DNA of 35,031 nucleotides from Petrimonas sp. (lineage in GTDB: Bacteria > Bacteroidota > Bacteroidia > Bacteroidales > Dysgonomonadaceae): NCBI GenBank assembly GCA_028698105.1, contig JAQVEB010000004.1, positions 1 to 35,031 of the forward strand, given 5' to 3'. The translations under genes were made by a program, and so were the position numbers. Below are positions 23,087 through 33,596 of this stretch, piece by piece. The notes beneath the pieces were generated by a model. It saw only the letters and a program-made list of their open reading frames with translations. It was not told where the DNA came from and made no database searches. Within the stretch, counting starts at the first letter, position 1. Each line of letters begins with the position of its first letter.

Positions 23087-24778
23087 ATGAAAACCGTAAA
23101 AAATTATAAGATTCTATATCTGATGCTGTTTTTTGCGTTGACAAACGGAGTCTTTGCACAGGACTTATCTAATTTAAAGAATGAAAAACCTGTTGTTGTT
23201 AATGGTAGCATTGGGTTAAATACATCTTTTTACGATGTTTCGGGTATTCCTGCAAGGCAAACGCCGTTTGCTTACGGTATAAATGCCAACGCCACCTTAA
23301 CGGTGTACGGTATTAGTATGCCGTTTTCCTTCACGTGGTATAGCAACGATAAAGCGGGATTTAACCAACCTTTCAATCAATTTGGTATTAGTCCGACTTA
23401 TAAATGGCTGACCGTGCACTTGGGGTATCGAAACGTCTCTTTTTCAGAATTTACGTTGAACGGATATACCTTTCTTGGGGCCAGTGTTGAAGCGCGCCCC
23501 GGGAAATTCCGACTGGGCGCCGTTTATGGCAAATTCAACCAAAATTCCCAATTCGATTTAGCAATGGCAGACAGCATCCCGAAACTTACACGAACGGGTT
23601 GGGCTGCAAAAATCGGGTATGGAACCGACAACCGTTTCGTGGATGTTTCATTGCTGCGCATTGGCGATAAGCCGAAAAATTTCACGGATAGTCTGGCAAA
23701 ATCAGGACAACCCACACCTGCCCAAAATCTGGCAGTGGGTTTAACGTCGAGGTTTGCGATTACCCCGAAACTGATTTTTAATTTCGATGGGTCCATGAGT
23801 TTTTTTACCGATAACCGGACAATTGCCAAATCAGATTCGCTCGCCAATGGCTTACTCCGTTTTGCCGGTAATTTCATAACGGTAAATAACACCAGCGAAT
23901 ACCACAAAGCCATCAAAACCGGATTGAGTTACCGTTTTTCGCAAACCGTTATTTCAGGCTTTGAATATCGCCGTATAGATCCGGGCTTTCAATCCATGGG
24001 AAGTTATTTTTTTAACGACGACGTGGAGATGTTTACGTTTAATCAAACGGCTTCTTTCCTGGAAAATAAAATCAACGCTCGCGGCTCGCTGGGTTTTCAA
24101 CGCGATAATTTGAACGAAACCAAAAAAAGTACGGCAAAACGCGTTATTGGTTCGTTATCGGGTAATTACAATATAAATGAACATTGGGGAATAGATGCAT
24201 CTTACAGTAACTTTTCTACCAATCAGCGTGCGTTTAAAACGGCACAAAACGATAGTTTAATGATCTATCAGGTAAATCACAACATGATGTTGATGCCTCG
24301 CTTCATGATAACATCCGAAACCGCCTCGCACATGATAATGCTTAATCTCAACTGGATGAAGCTGGACGACAGAAATAAGCAAACGCAGGATCAAACAAAT
24401 ACCGATACGTACGTTGCTATGTTAATGTACAATCTTGGACTTCCGAAAATAAAACTAAACATTACTTCCGGAGTGAATTATACCAATATGGTCAATAAAA
24501 ACTACAACAATAAGTTAATGGGGGCAACACTTAATCTGGCAAAAACATTTTTGGAAGATAAGTTGTCTCTTAACTTAAACAACTCTTTTATGATCAATAA
24601 GATAAATAGCGATAATGGGACGGTTTTGAATCTCGGACTAACGATGAACTATCGTTTTCTACCAAAGCATGGCGTTACGCTAAACTTTAATATGATAAAC
24701 AATACGTTTTCCAATTCAACCACCGTTCCGTCATTTAACGAATTTAGAGGAGATATAGGTTATGTTTTCACATTCTAA
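23087..24778 (+). CDS. Outer-membrane beta-barrel protein
   Basis: A 563-residue exported protein with a signal peptide (about 1-24, ending VFAQ). The remainder is a long run of alternating amphipathic strands such as PTYKWLTVHLGYRNVSF, KLIFNFDGSMSFF and GVTLNFNMINNTF, ending GDIGYVFTF with a terminal Phe, the usual barrel-assembly signal. The number of strands cannot be counted reliably; the length would suit roughly 20 or more. No plug or TonB box was recognised, so it does not look like SusC. Its last 17 bases overlap the start of the 1978-residue protein gene, which suggests translational coupling and possibly a partnership in which the barrel anchors or exports its neighbour. Confidence 0.82.
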   Translation: MKTVKNYKILYLMLFFALTNGVFAQDLSNLKNEKPVVVNGSIGLNTSFYDVSGIPARQTPFAYGINANATLTVYGISMPFSFTWYSNDKAGFNQPFNQFGISPTYKWLTVHLGYRNVSFSEFTLNGYTFLGASVEARPGKFRLGAVYGKFNQNSQFDLAMADSIPKLTRTGWAAKIGYGTDNRFVDVSLLRIGDKPKNFTDSLAKSGQPTPAQNLAVGLTSRFAITPKLIFNFDGSMSFFTDNRTIAKSDSLANGLLRFAGNFITVNNTSEYHKAIKTGLSYRFSQTVISGFEYRRIDPGFQSMGSYFFNDDVEMFTFNQTASFLENKINARGSLGFQRDNLNETKKSTAKRVIGSLSGNYNINEHWGIDASYSNFSTNQRAFKTAQNDSLMIYQVNHNMMLMPRFMITSETASHMIMLNLNWMKLDDRNKQTQDQTNTDTYVAMLMYNLGLPKIKLNITSGVNYTNMVNKNYNNKLMGATLNLAKTFLEDKLSLNLNNSFMINKINSDNGTVLNLGLTMNYRFLPKHGVTLNFNMINNTFSNSTTVPSFNEFRGDIGYVFTF

Positions 24779-27700
24779 AAAAATAAATATTCAACGACTA
24801 TTGATCGTGTTGATAGGGTTGGCGGCATTTTGCAACATGCGGGCACAAATAACACAAACCGTTTCCGTAATGCCTCCTTATTCCAACAAATTATCGGATT
24901 ACATAGCGTCGCCGGGTAAAATCAACAGTATTATAAAATGTTCAGGCTTCGACAAAGTTGAATTCAGAATATTTATTCGCGGTACGATAATGAGTACGGA
25001 TGAATCCATAATTATCCGTACCAAAAACGACTATAAACCCGCCACGCCTATAATTATCAAAGGGACATTAACCCCAGACGGAGCTCCGATATTTATGCCT
25101 TACATGCTTACATACAGCAATATTCTTCAGATATTTAACCAGCAGCAATTGGAATATCTGGGAGTTACCCGTGAGCAGGTGGCACAACAGGGACTTCCTG
25201 AAAACACTTATCAAATTTGTTTTTCTATTTACGACTATGAAACAGGAAGGCCTTTTTCAAGTGCATCAGTTTGTAGCAACGTTTTCACCGTTTCATCGGT
25301 TGAAGCGCCCATGATTATTAGTCCGATCAATCGCATTTCACTTAGCGAGCCGGAAACCAAAAATGTGGTTTTCACGTGGACGCGCCCTGCCGGAGCTCCT
25401 GTCAGTACACAATATAAACTCAAGATAATTCAATTAAACAATGAGAACACCAATTATCAGGATTTTATAAGATCGGCCGGTTATCCTACTTTTTTTGAAA
25501 CGACCGTTACGGGAAATACATATCTCTATTCTGCTGCCAATCCACAGTTTACCCCCGGTAAAACCTATGCTTTTGTGGTTTCAGCCATTGACCCTGCCGG
25601 AGGAACTGCCTTTCGGAACAAAGGTTTCAGCGAAGTAAATGTGTTCACTTACCAGCCCGATGAACAAAAAGCCATGAGTGGTAGCTTGCCTGGCGGGGTA
25701 AATACCGGTCAGCCGAAAATAAATTTTAATCTGGACAAAAAAATTACGCCTGTAGCCTTATCTCTCACTACGTTAAAAGGAACGCTGGTATATAAATACA
25801 AAAACGGCAATAAAAAATATCCGCTATCTAAGGCGAAAATTAAATTGATCACCAAATACATTGTGAAATATGCCGATGGAAGTATTAATGAAGAGATGAC
25901 CCGAAAAAACATATCTACCGGTAATTATATAGACGGAAAAGAGATTGCCGTGACAACAACCGGCGATAACGGCATTTTTTCGTTTACCTTCTTATCCAAT
26001 AGCAAGGGTGAGCCACTGGCCGATACGGATTGTTCCGTTAAAGTTGCCGACTTAAACCAACCTGCTAACACAACAAATGAAGTTTTTCTGGCCGATTTGT
26101 CATCTCACACAAAGCGAGGAGGTCCCATGCCCGATGATGCACCTGCAATCATTACCAGTGGCGGAGAAAATTCCTGTAAATTGTATCTTGCTTATGCCAT
26201 AGAAATAGAAGGGGAACATTCCCGGTATTACCTAAATCCTGATCAGGAAACACGATTTTTTTTCGAGGCAAAAGGTGGAGAACCTAATGATGTTGGAGAA
26301 GTTATTTCGTTGGTTAAAACGGTAGATGTGAAAGTAAAAGTAAAATCGGGAAAAAGCGATTTGGCCATTAATTCAAGTCAGGAATTAGCCAACATGAACG
26401 TTTTCGTGTTTCGAAAGATAAATTTCGATTATCCACCCATATTTCCCGCCGCCGATGTAACACCCGACAAGGAAGATAACTTTCCGGCGCCGGTAGCTTC
26501 CATGGAATGCGTAGGCAAGGGATTAACCGATCAAAACGGGGTGGCAAAAATTTCTTCGTTGGTGTTTAACGATAACCCAACGTATCAGTACTATCTTTAT
26601 GTCAATAATTCACAAAATTACAATTACGAAACAGATGCACCCATTTGCATAGATTTTGCCGAATTGGTTGCTCCTAAGACAACATCTCCAAACGGACAAC
26701 CTAATTTTATTGATCAATCAACCCCCGGATATGAAACGATGAGGAACATGCGGTCGTCCTTCAGTTATTTTTCGCCAAGTTACAGCAGTATCATAAACGG
26801 ATACGATTATATGGTGGAACTGAAAACACGGTTTCCGTCGCTGCGTATTATTTTGCAGGAAACCGATGGACTGAAAAAACTCGACCAATCGGCGCAAGTA
26901 ACACTTAAAGAAAAATATTCCAACGGAAATGCGGTCTTTGCACCCAATATGTTTCAGGGTGTGCAGGGAGAATTGATATTGTCTAAACCTATGGCGTATT
27001 ACGATAAAGGAACCTACGAACTCAACAACTTAGGATTGGAATTGCATGATGCCAAAACAATCGTAGGCCCTGAACGCACCGTAACCGTAAAAACAGCAGG
27101 TTTTGCCGATACCACTTTCGTGGTAAAAAACGGACAAGGGCTTAAAATGGGCGAACGGTATCAAATGATCATAACCATGCGCTACGGGGCAACGTTCAGC
27201 GGTCGTGTTATAGATGCCGAAACACGAGAACCACTGCCAAATGCAGCATTGAAAATTTTGGGAGAAATGTCCAAAGTTACCACAACCAATACTCAGGGAG
27301 ACTTTTCGGTTGAAACACGTAAATTAAATTCAATGCGTTCCGTAGAAATTTCGCATGGAGGATATATAACCGATACGGTGCAGGTAAAATTGGACAAAGA
27401 TAAAAATCAGTACTACTTCGAATTGTACCGCAAAGCCCGACGGCTTCGTGTAATCGTATGGGGCAAAAATGATTATGCCGAAGGCATAGAAGTTTCATTG
27501 CCGGATGTGCCGGGAAGTTGGAAAACAGACTACAATAAAGCGCCCGGTTCACAGTTGTTATCCGAAAAAATGAGTGGTGCGTCGCCAATAATAGCCACTA
27601 TTACAACGGGCGTTGTGGCGCAAAAAATGAAAACGCTGCCGGTCACACTTCCTTCATCCGCCCCATCATCAAAAACCACTAAACTTGGCGCATCAAAAAC

Positions 27701-30698
27701 AAACATATCCGCTGCCTCAAATCAAAGCACTCTCCAGAGCGGAATAACGCTCGTTAACGCCACTTACAAAGAAATAACGGGAAGCGATGGTATAGCCGAT
27801 TTCTCTTTTGCCGGTGGACAGAGTGACCGTTTCAAAGTGGTTATCGCCAACTCGGCCAATTCTGCGGATAATTATCCGAGAATTATTAAGGAAGTAGATA
27901 TCCCTTATTCCAAAGATTATATGGGAACCCTTTTACAGGTGGTTTTGGAGGAAGGTGGATGTCTATCGGGAGTTGTGTATGTAGGTGAGTCTAATAATAA
28001 ACCACTACCCGGCATTGATGTTACAGCCACAATTAGCGGACAAACGGAAAAGTACAAAATAGAAACCAAAACGGATGTAAACGGAAAATATACGTTGCGG
28101 AATTTGCCCGTTAATAAGGCCTTTAAGCTACAGGTAAGCTCCACGAAAGCGGGAAACAATTTTGTCGGGTATCAAAACGATCAATACATGCTCTCAAAAT
28201 CTGGCACGGAATGCCAAAATCAGGATTTTCACATGAAAACCGTTGATGGCGCAGATGTTACTACGTTTCTCGGTTTTCCTTTTGCCGCCACCGATTTTAA
28301 GGAGTTATCCGGTGATAAAATATCGCTTTCAGGAACAATAACCCTGCCTGCAAACAAATATTTTGGTGAACAAATTATTGATGTTTCTAACGTGGAAATG
28401 AAGAAAAGCGGTAGGAGCAATGCGAATGGAGATGCCTTATTAATACCGGTTACGTTACCTTTTGTAACCGATAAGAATGAGATAACCATCACTATGCCGG
28501 GTAATTACAATGCGCTTGTTAGCGATGCTTCAGGATTGAAATTAGATGTGTTTGATGCTAATCAGATACAAGGCGAGATGAAAGCCCGTGTTCAGATAAA
28601 TCAAACGAATAACAGCAGTTTGAATGGTAATTTCGGAGGTTATGGTTATAGTTTACCCGATTTGTATTTGACACAAACGCCAGGCGCCACAAACACAAAT
28701 ATACCGATTTTCAGAAGTTCGGGTGATATTGGTTCTTCAACCATCGGGATCAACGGACTCTATTTGTCCGACGGGGAAAATGAAACATTAACATACAGCA
28801 TAGACGGATTTGAAAATAAAGCGATTACACAGCCTGATAAATCATTCTTCGATAAAAACGGATTAACACTGCAAACAAAGTTAAAGGCTGCCATTGCCAA
28901 CCTGAACCCCACAAACGTTGAATTGGATGCTGGTACCATCAATATTTCCAAACAAGGGCTGAAAACCGTCAATCAAAAACCTTTCAGTGTGAATATGGGA
29001 AAATGGATGCTGAAATGCAACAATTGGACGATAACAAACGAGGGTGTTAATGTGGCCGATGCAACACTTTCCACCGGTGTGGATGTAAAAATCGAAAACT
29101 TAAAATTTACGTCGCAAGCGCTCGTAACCGATAAGGCGGTTGTTCATTTGGAAAAAGTGAAACTGCTTGGCGTAAAAGATTTAATCATAAATTCTCAACA
29201 GAAAGGATTGACATATAAGTATCTGCACGACGGAGTTTCGGGCTGGAGTTTATATGCAACACCCGGTGCAGGGCAAACTACCGTAGCTACACTGGATGGA
29301 TTGCCGGGATTAAATCCGGGTGAAAAAATCGAGTTTCTGACCGTGGACTTCAATAGCGAAGGCGAAAGCACACTGGCACTCAACAGCCATAAATTCAGAA
29401 TATACAACATTGTGGATTTCACACCTTATCCTTCCACCATGATGTATGTTACGCCAACTTCGTTGAAACTGCAGGGAACGTACGATTTCGGCATACCGGA
29501 ATACATAAAACCGTCGGGAGCCATGGGATTTTTCAAAGAAGGCAATAACATCGTTTTCGATATGATGGATATGGATGCGTTTCGCTTCACGCATCAGAAT
29601 GTTCATTATAATCTCACCAATGATTACATCCTTTCTAACGGGTTATTCATTGCAAAAGGCACCGTTGAGGAACCTGGGAATTTACCTGAATTGAATGTAA
29701 CGATGAGCCATACGAATACCGAAACCAAAATAGATATAGACAAAGGACAAAAATTGCCGATGGGTACGGGCAAGGAACTGGCAAATCTGGTGGGTGGCAA
29801 CAAAGTAGTTAACCAAGCGTGGGATGTGCTGCGTTTTGTAGGCGATGTAAAGGGATTGAATAACATTGCCCCGGGACAAAAAATGAATTTCGAAGTGAAA
29901 GGGGCGGTACAAGCCACCGGACAACAGATAAACGTGAGCGATATCCCTTCGTTTCCCGGTTTGAGCATAACGTATGACTTGCCCAATGCACGTTTTATCG
30001 GAAGCGCGCCGTTGGATATGAATTTAGGCGGCTTAAAGCTACAGGGCAATGTAAATACGTTGATGGACAGTCAGGGATGGTTATTTAATGCAAGCGGGCT
30101 GGTCGAAATTCCGGGAATAGGCGGAGCAAATCTTTACGGATTGTTCGGTAATTACACAAATATGCCGCCCGAAGTGTCTAGTACCATCGGAAGCGCCGTT
30201 TGCCTGCCAAACGGGTTTAATACAAACCTGAAAGGATTTTTCCTGTCGGCGGGACTCACCAAACAAATTTTGCCTAAAATAGATCACAATTATGGTATCG
30301 TTTCGGTAACGGCCGGCGTGGACGTGAGTGTAAATGCCCGGACGTATATGGTATTCGGACAAGGAACAACATTCGGGTTGGGTATTCTTGCCGAAGGGCA
30401 CGCTTATTTGGGCGGATCATGTCCGGCCACGTGTACTTCGGCAAATGCTGACGCCGTGTTGCAATTGGGAATTAGCGGGGATTACAATACCCAATCGCAT
30501 TTTTACAATATTGATGGATGTTCAAGCTTGAATTTGAAAATATCTGCCAGCCAGTGTGTCCCGGTCTTGGTTGGTTGTGGTCCTTGTGTATCCGTTAACC
30601 TTGCCGATTTTACTATCGGTGCATCGGTTCATTTGGATAATACCAACGGTTTTTCGATGGGAATTACTACTCAAAGCTGTGATCAACAATGTAAATGA
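24762..30698 (+). CDS. Giant exported multidomain protein, Cys-rich C-terminus
   Basis: A 1978-residue protein with a signal peptide (1-29, ending NMRAQ). Order: an N-terminal region starting VMPPYSNKLSDY that resembles, from memory, Bacteroidota TANFOR-type proteins; an FN3-like part (about 185-300, VVFTWTRPAGAP); carboxypeptidase-regulatory-like beta-sandwiches near 335-420, 808-870 (FSGRVIDAETREPLPNAALK) and 1064-1125 (LSGVVYVGESNNKPLPGIDV); then a long beta-rich region with repeated short strands; and a final segment of about 95 residues with eight Cys (from GGSCPATC to SCDQQCK) that may be disulfide-knotted. No type IX sorting tail or LPxTG was seen. It starts inside the barrel gene behind GGAGA. 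Probably a surface or adhesin-like structural protein; function unknown. Confidence 0.82.
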   Translation: MFSHSKKINIQRLLIVLIGLAAFCNMRAQITQTVSVMPPYSNKLSDYIASPGKINSIIKCSGFDKVEFRIFIRGTIMSTDESIIIRTKNDYKPATPIIIKGTLTPDGAPIFMPYMLTYSNILQIFNQQQLEYLGVTREQVAQQGLPENTYQICFSIYDYETGRPFSSASVCSNVFTVSSVEAPMIISPINRISLSEPETKNVVFTWTRPAGAPVSTQYKLKIIQLNNENTNYQDFIRSAGYPTFFETTVTGNTYLYSAANPQFTPGKTYAFVVSAIDPAGGTAFRNKGFSEVNVFTYQPDEQKAMSGSLPGGVNTGQPKINFNLDKKITPVALSLTTLKGTLVYKYKNGNKKYPLSKAKIKLITKYIVKYADGSINEEMTRKNISTGNYIDGKEIAVTTTGDNGIFSFTFLSNSKGEPLADTDCSVKVADLNQPANTTNEVFLADLSSHTKRGGPMPDDAPAIITSGGENSCKLYLAYAIEIEGEHSRYYLNPDQETRFFFEAKGGEPNDVGEVISLVKTVDVKVKVKSGKSDLAINSSQELANMNVFVFRKINFDYPPIFPAADVTPDKEDNFPAPVASMECVGKGLTDQNGVAKISSLVFNDNPTYQYYLYVNNSQNYNYETDAPICIDFAELVAPKTTSPNGQPNFIDQSTPGYETMRNMRSSFSYFSPSYSSIINGYDYMVELKTRFPSLRIILQETDGLKKLDQSAQVTLKEKYSNGNAVFAPNMFQGVQGELILSKPMAYYDKGTYELNNLGLELHDAKTIVGPERTVTVKTAGFADTTFVVKNGQGLKMGERYQMIITMRYGATFSGRVIDAETREPLPNAALKILGEMSKVTTTNTQGDFSVETRKLNSMRSVEISHGGYITDTVQVKLDKDKNQYYFELYRKARRLRVIVWGKNDYAEGIEVSLPDVPGSWKTDYNKAPGSQLLSEKMSGASPIIATITTGVVAQKMKTLPVTLPSSAPSSKTTKLGASKTNISAASNQSTLQSGITLVNATYKEITGSDGIADFSFAGGQSDRFKVVIANSANSADNYPRIIKEVDIPYSKDYMGTLLQVVLEEGGCLSGVVYVGESNNKPLPGIDVTATISGQTEKYKIETKTDVNGKYTLRNLPVNKAFKLQVSSTKAGNNFVGYQNDQYMLSKSGTECQNQDFHMKTVDGADVTTFLGFPFAATDFKELSGDKISLSGTITLPANKYFGEQIIDVSNVEMKKSGRSNANGDALLIPVTLPFVTDKNEITITMPGNYNALVSDASGLKLDVFDANQIQGEMKARVQINQTNNSSLNGNFGGYGYSLPDLYLTQTPGATNTNIPIFRSSGDIGSSTIGINGLYLSDGENETLTYSIDGFENKAITQPDKSFFDKNGLTLQTKLKAAIANLNPTNVELDAGTINISKQGLKTVNQKPFSVNMGKWMLKCNNWTITNEGVNVADATLSTGVDVKIENLKFTSQALVTDKAVVHLEKVKLLGVKDLIINSQQKGLTYKYLHDGVSGWSLYATPGAGQTTVATLDGLPGLNPGEKIEFLTVDFNSEGESTLALNSHKFRIYNIVDFTPYPSTMMYVTPTSLKLQGTYDFGIPEYIKPSGAMGFFKEGNNIVFDMMDMDAFRFTHQNVHYNLTNDYILSNGLFIAKGTVEEPGNLPELNVTMSHTNTETKIDIDKGQKLPMGTGKELANLVGGNKVVNQAWDVLRFVGDVKGLNNIAPGQKMNFEVKGAVQATGQQINVSDIPSFPGLSITYDLPNARFIGSAPLDMNLGGLKLQGNVNTLMDSQGWLFNASGLVEIPGIGGANLYGLFGNYTNMPPEVSSTIGSAVCLPNGFNTNLKGFFLSAGLTKQILPKIDHNYGIVSVTAGVDVSVNARTYMVFGQGTTFGLGILAEGHAYLGGSCPATCTSANADAVLQLGISGDYNTQSHFYNIDGCSSLNLKISASQCVPVLVGCGPCVSVNLADFTIGASVHLDNTNGFSMGITTQSCDQQCK

Positions 30699-30725
30699 CT
30701 CCGACAACAGAAAAAATAAAGTGAT

Positions 30726-32738
30726 ATGAAAAATTCAATCATACATCAACGATTCTTGTTCAGAATAAGCATCGTACTTGTTTTGAGCTTGTCCATAACT
30801 GCATCTCTGTTTGCGCAGAGAGAAACAGAAATGGCAGTACCTGCTCCCAAAGGAATTCTGATATTTACGGGAATGGAGCTGGCAAACGGAAACAAAGTGG
30901 ACAGCTACACCGTGGAACGCTCTTACGACAAACGTCAATGGGAAAATTTAACCGAACAGAAATCGCCCGTAGGTTGGGAAACATTTCAGGCCAATATAGA
31001 AAAATGGAAACCCGATTTTGGGTTTCAAGGACTTCCCAAAACCGATGAGTTGCGGAAACTGTGGCAAAAATGCGAAACGGCAAACGTTATCGACAGTATG
31101 GGATATTGGGCAAATGCAACTATCATTCGTTTGGCAGCTGGTATCGCGTTTTACGACCAGACAGCCGCAAAGGACAAAAAAGTGTGGTATAGGGTGAAAG
31201 CGTTGAAAAACGGCAAAGCCGTTTCAGAAAACATTTCCATACCGGTTCAGCATCCGTTCGTCCCACAGTACGACGCCATCACATTGAACGATAAAAACGT
31301 GGATAAAACCGTTTTCTATCTTAAATGGCAATCGGAAGGCAGCAATTCTGCGCCGTATTTTGGTATCCGGTATTACGAAGATGGACAGTTAAAACAAGCA
31401 CGCGGATCGCTCGCCAATTATAATATTGGCGCCGTCAAGTATTACATCTTTCAGGACTCCACCCGGTATTTAAAATCAGACCGTCAGTATTTCCTAAATC
31501 CGCTTGACGTGTACGGAAATCCCGGCCCGGCAACCGCTATTGTGTTAGTTTCGGCTCTGTCGGTTAATAAAACTTTCTTTCAGCGAACCAAAGCGGTTAC
31601 CGATCCCAAAGGTTTTGGCGTGATATTGAGTTGGCGGCTACAGAACACGAAACTCCTGACCGGATTGAAAATCTACAGAAGCGATTCATTCGACCAAAAG
31701 GAATACGAATTGGCAGCCACCATTCCGGCAACGGATACTACGTACATTGACCGAAAAATTGTTCCTGACAAAATGTATTACTACTATTTGGAAACCGTGA
31801 GTGCTCAGAACGATTTGCCACAGCAAAGCAACATTTTTTTCAATGCGGCTTACGATAAGCTGAAACCTGTTCCTCCAAGCACCAGTCAGGTGAAGGATAA
31901 GAAAAAAGGGGTGACCGTCAATATAAAGGCTACAGAAATGAACTTGTCAGGTGTGAAAATATACCGCAGCGACGGATTTTCTCCGAAACTTTATCCCATT
32001 ACCGACATTCTCAAATTAACTAACAACGAAGTCACTTACACCGATACCAGTAGTGTTTTAACCGGTGAACGAACCTTTTTGTACGCTGCTACAGCAGTTA
32101 ACACAAGTTCTGAAGAAAGTGCTTTTTCCGATACCATTACCGTTCATCCGGATATAAAAACCGTACCGCCGTCGCCCAACCGGTTATCGGTTTACGAAGA
32201 ATACAACACGGTCAATCTTGTTTGGGAAGATGTGAAAATAAGGTATCGGGGAACTCAAGGCTATAACGTGTATCGTCGTGATTTACCGAACGGGAAATTC
32301 ACACTCTTGCAGCCAAAAGACAGTGTGGTGCGCATTCCGATGTTTACCGACAAATCCGTACAACCCGGCAAAAACTACGAGTATGCCATACAAACTGTGG
32401 ACGATTTGCGTGGTATGAGCGAGTCGATGGCATTATTTCCTATAGTCGTAAAACAAATTCAATTACCCATTCCTTCGAACATTTGGCTGACGCAAAACGA
32501 TGGTAAAGTTATCGTGCAATGGTCAGAAATGATGGATACCAAGGAGCTAAAAGTGAATCTATATCGCTATCAGCGGGGCGGGAAACCTCAATTGTTGAAA
32601 ACATTCCTGCCCAATGAGCGGAAATTTGAAGACTCGAAAGTGAAAAAAGGCGATTTGTACTTCTATTACACCACTTTCGCCGATGATAAGAAAAACGAAA
32701 GTGCCCGCTCACAGGAAGCGGAAATTCGGGTAGAATAA
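30726..32738 (+). CDS. Exported protein with several fibronectin type III-like domains
   Basis: A 670-residue protein with a signal peptide (about 1-30, ending SLFAQ). The mature part contains repeated FN3-like beta-sandwiches: GVILSWRLQNTKLLTGLKIY, LSGVKIYRSDGF, VNLVWEDVKIRYRGTQGYNV and KVIVQWSEMMDTKELKVNLY each match the typical W/Y pattern, with KIYRSD occurring twice. An N-terminal region (about 30-190) is different and contains a helical stretch around TDELRKLWQKCET. No catalytic motif or anchoring signal was recognised. It begins 27 bases after the giant protein gene and likely shares its transcript; FN3 chains usually serve as spacers or binding modules in surface proteins. Confidence 0.8.
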   Translation: MKNSIIHQRFLFRISIVLVLSLSITASLFAQRETEMAVPAPKGILIFTGMELANGNKVDSYTVERSYDKRQWENLTEQKSPVGWETFQANIEKWKPDFGFQGLPKTDELRKLWQKCETANVIDSMGYWANATIIRLAAGIAFYDQTAAKDKKVWYRVKALKNGKAVSENISIPVQHPFVPQYDAITLNDKNVDKTVFYLKWQSEGSNSAPYFGIRYYEDGQLKQARGSLANYNIGAVKYYIFQDSTRYLKSDRQYFLNPLDVYGNPGPATAIVLVSALSVNKTFFQRTKAVTDPKGFGVILSWRLQNTKLLTGLKIYRSDSFDQKEYELAATIPATDTTYIDRKIVPDKMYYYYLETVSAQNDLPQQSNIFFNAAYDKLKPVPPSTSQVKDKKKGVTVNIKATEMNLSGVKIYRSDGFSPKLYPITDILKLTNNEVTYTDTSSVLTGERTFLYAATAVNTSSEESAFSDTITVHPDIKTVPPSPNRLSVYEEYNTVNLVWEDVKIRYRGTQGYNVYRRDLPNGKFTLLQPKDSVVRIPMFTDKSVQPGKNYEYAIQTVDDLRGMSESMALFPIVVKQIQLPIPSNIWLTQNDGKVIVQWSEMMDTKELKVNLYRYQRGGKPQLLKTFLPNERKFEDSKVKKGDLYFYYTTFADDKKNESARSQEAEIRVE

Positions 32739-32877
32739 CAAATAAGGGATAAAGATTTTTTATCAATCTGACGATACAAAACCAGAGAGACGTCTTTAGG
32801 TTCCCCTTAATATTCAAGTTGCCTGCAATAAGCGGCAGATTAAAATGAAAATAAATAGAATTTAAAAAAAAGAAAAC

Positions 32878-33570
32878 ATGAAAACAAAAAAAATGAAACC
32901 TCAAACCATTTTGTATTTGTTCGTTGCTTTGTTGTTTTTTGCATACTCATGCAATGGAAACAAGCAAGAAAAGGAAACAAAAGTCACTGAGCCGGCAACG
33001 GAAGTGTTGAACCCAACTACGGGTTCTTATAAAATTGAATACAACACGCTAACGCAGGTTGAGGGAATGGAAATGAAAGGACGCGTTCTGCAGTGGATTG
33101 ATCTGAAAAACAAACGGTTCCGTATGGAAATGGAGAACGAAATGGGCCTGACAAGCAATAAGCAGGTAATGAAATCGCTACTTATCGGAAACGACGAATG
33201 GACGTGGGTTATTGATTTATCTTCCAATACGGGCCTGAAATTCAATAGTGCGTCGTATGACGATAATCCGCTGCAAAAGATCAAAAATGAAGATGAAACC
33301 GATTTCGAAGAGGCCATCAAAAACGAGAACGGGAAAATTGTAGGAACAGAAATATTGTTGGGGAAAAAATGCACGGTTGTGAGTTTACCATTAAGTCACG
33401 GCGAAAATCGTTCAACCATGAAAGCATGGTATTATCACGGCATCCCGTTGAAAATAGTCGCACCGTTTTATACGATGGAAGCTACATCATTTGAGGAGAA
33501 TGTGGAAATACCCGAAGAAAATTTAAAAGTTCCCGATAACATTACCTTTATGGAAATGCCGGATATGTAA
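32878..33570 (+). CDS. Lipoprotein of unknown function
   Basis: A 230-residue lipoprotein: a signal peptide with the lipobox FAYSC (Cys25), a Lys/Glu/Thr linker (KQEKETKVTEPATEV), then a beta-rich domain with SYKIEYNTLTQVEGMEMKG, VLQWIDLKNKRFRME and GTEILLGKKCTVVSLPLSHG. The pattern of strands with a K(T/N)RFRME-like element recalls periplasmic domains that monitor or bind lipid-like ligands (DUF4412/LolA-like), but that is only a resemblance. A second Met lies at codon 6; the first, directly behind an A-rich stretch, was chosen. The 139-base gap before it contains no TAnnTTTG box and no recognised terminator, so it probably belongs to the same transcript. Confidence 0.75.
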   Translation: MKTKKMKPQTILYLFVALLFFAYSCNGNKQEKETKVTEPATEVLNPTTGSYKIEYNTLTQVEGMEMKGRVLQWIDLKNKRFRMEMENEMGLTSNKQVMKSLLIGNDEWTWVIDLSSNTGLKFNSASYDDNPLQKIKNEDETDFEEAIKNENGKIVGTEILLGKKCTVVSLPLSHGENRSTMKAWYYHGIPLKIVAPFYTMEATSFEENVEIPEENLKVPDNITFMEMPDM

Positions 33571-33596
33571 AAATGTTTAATTCAAAAAATGTAACA

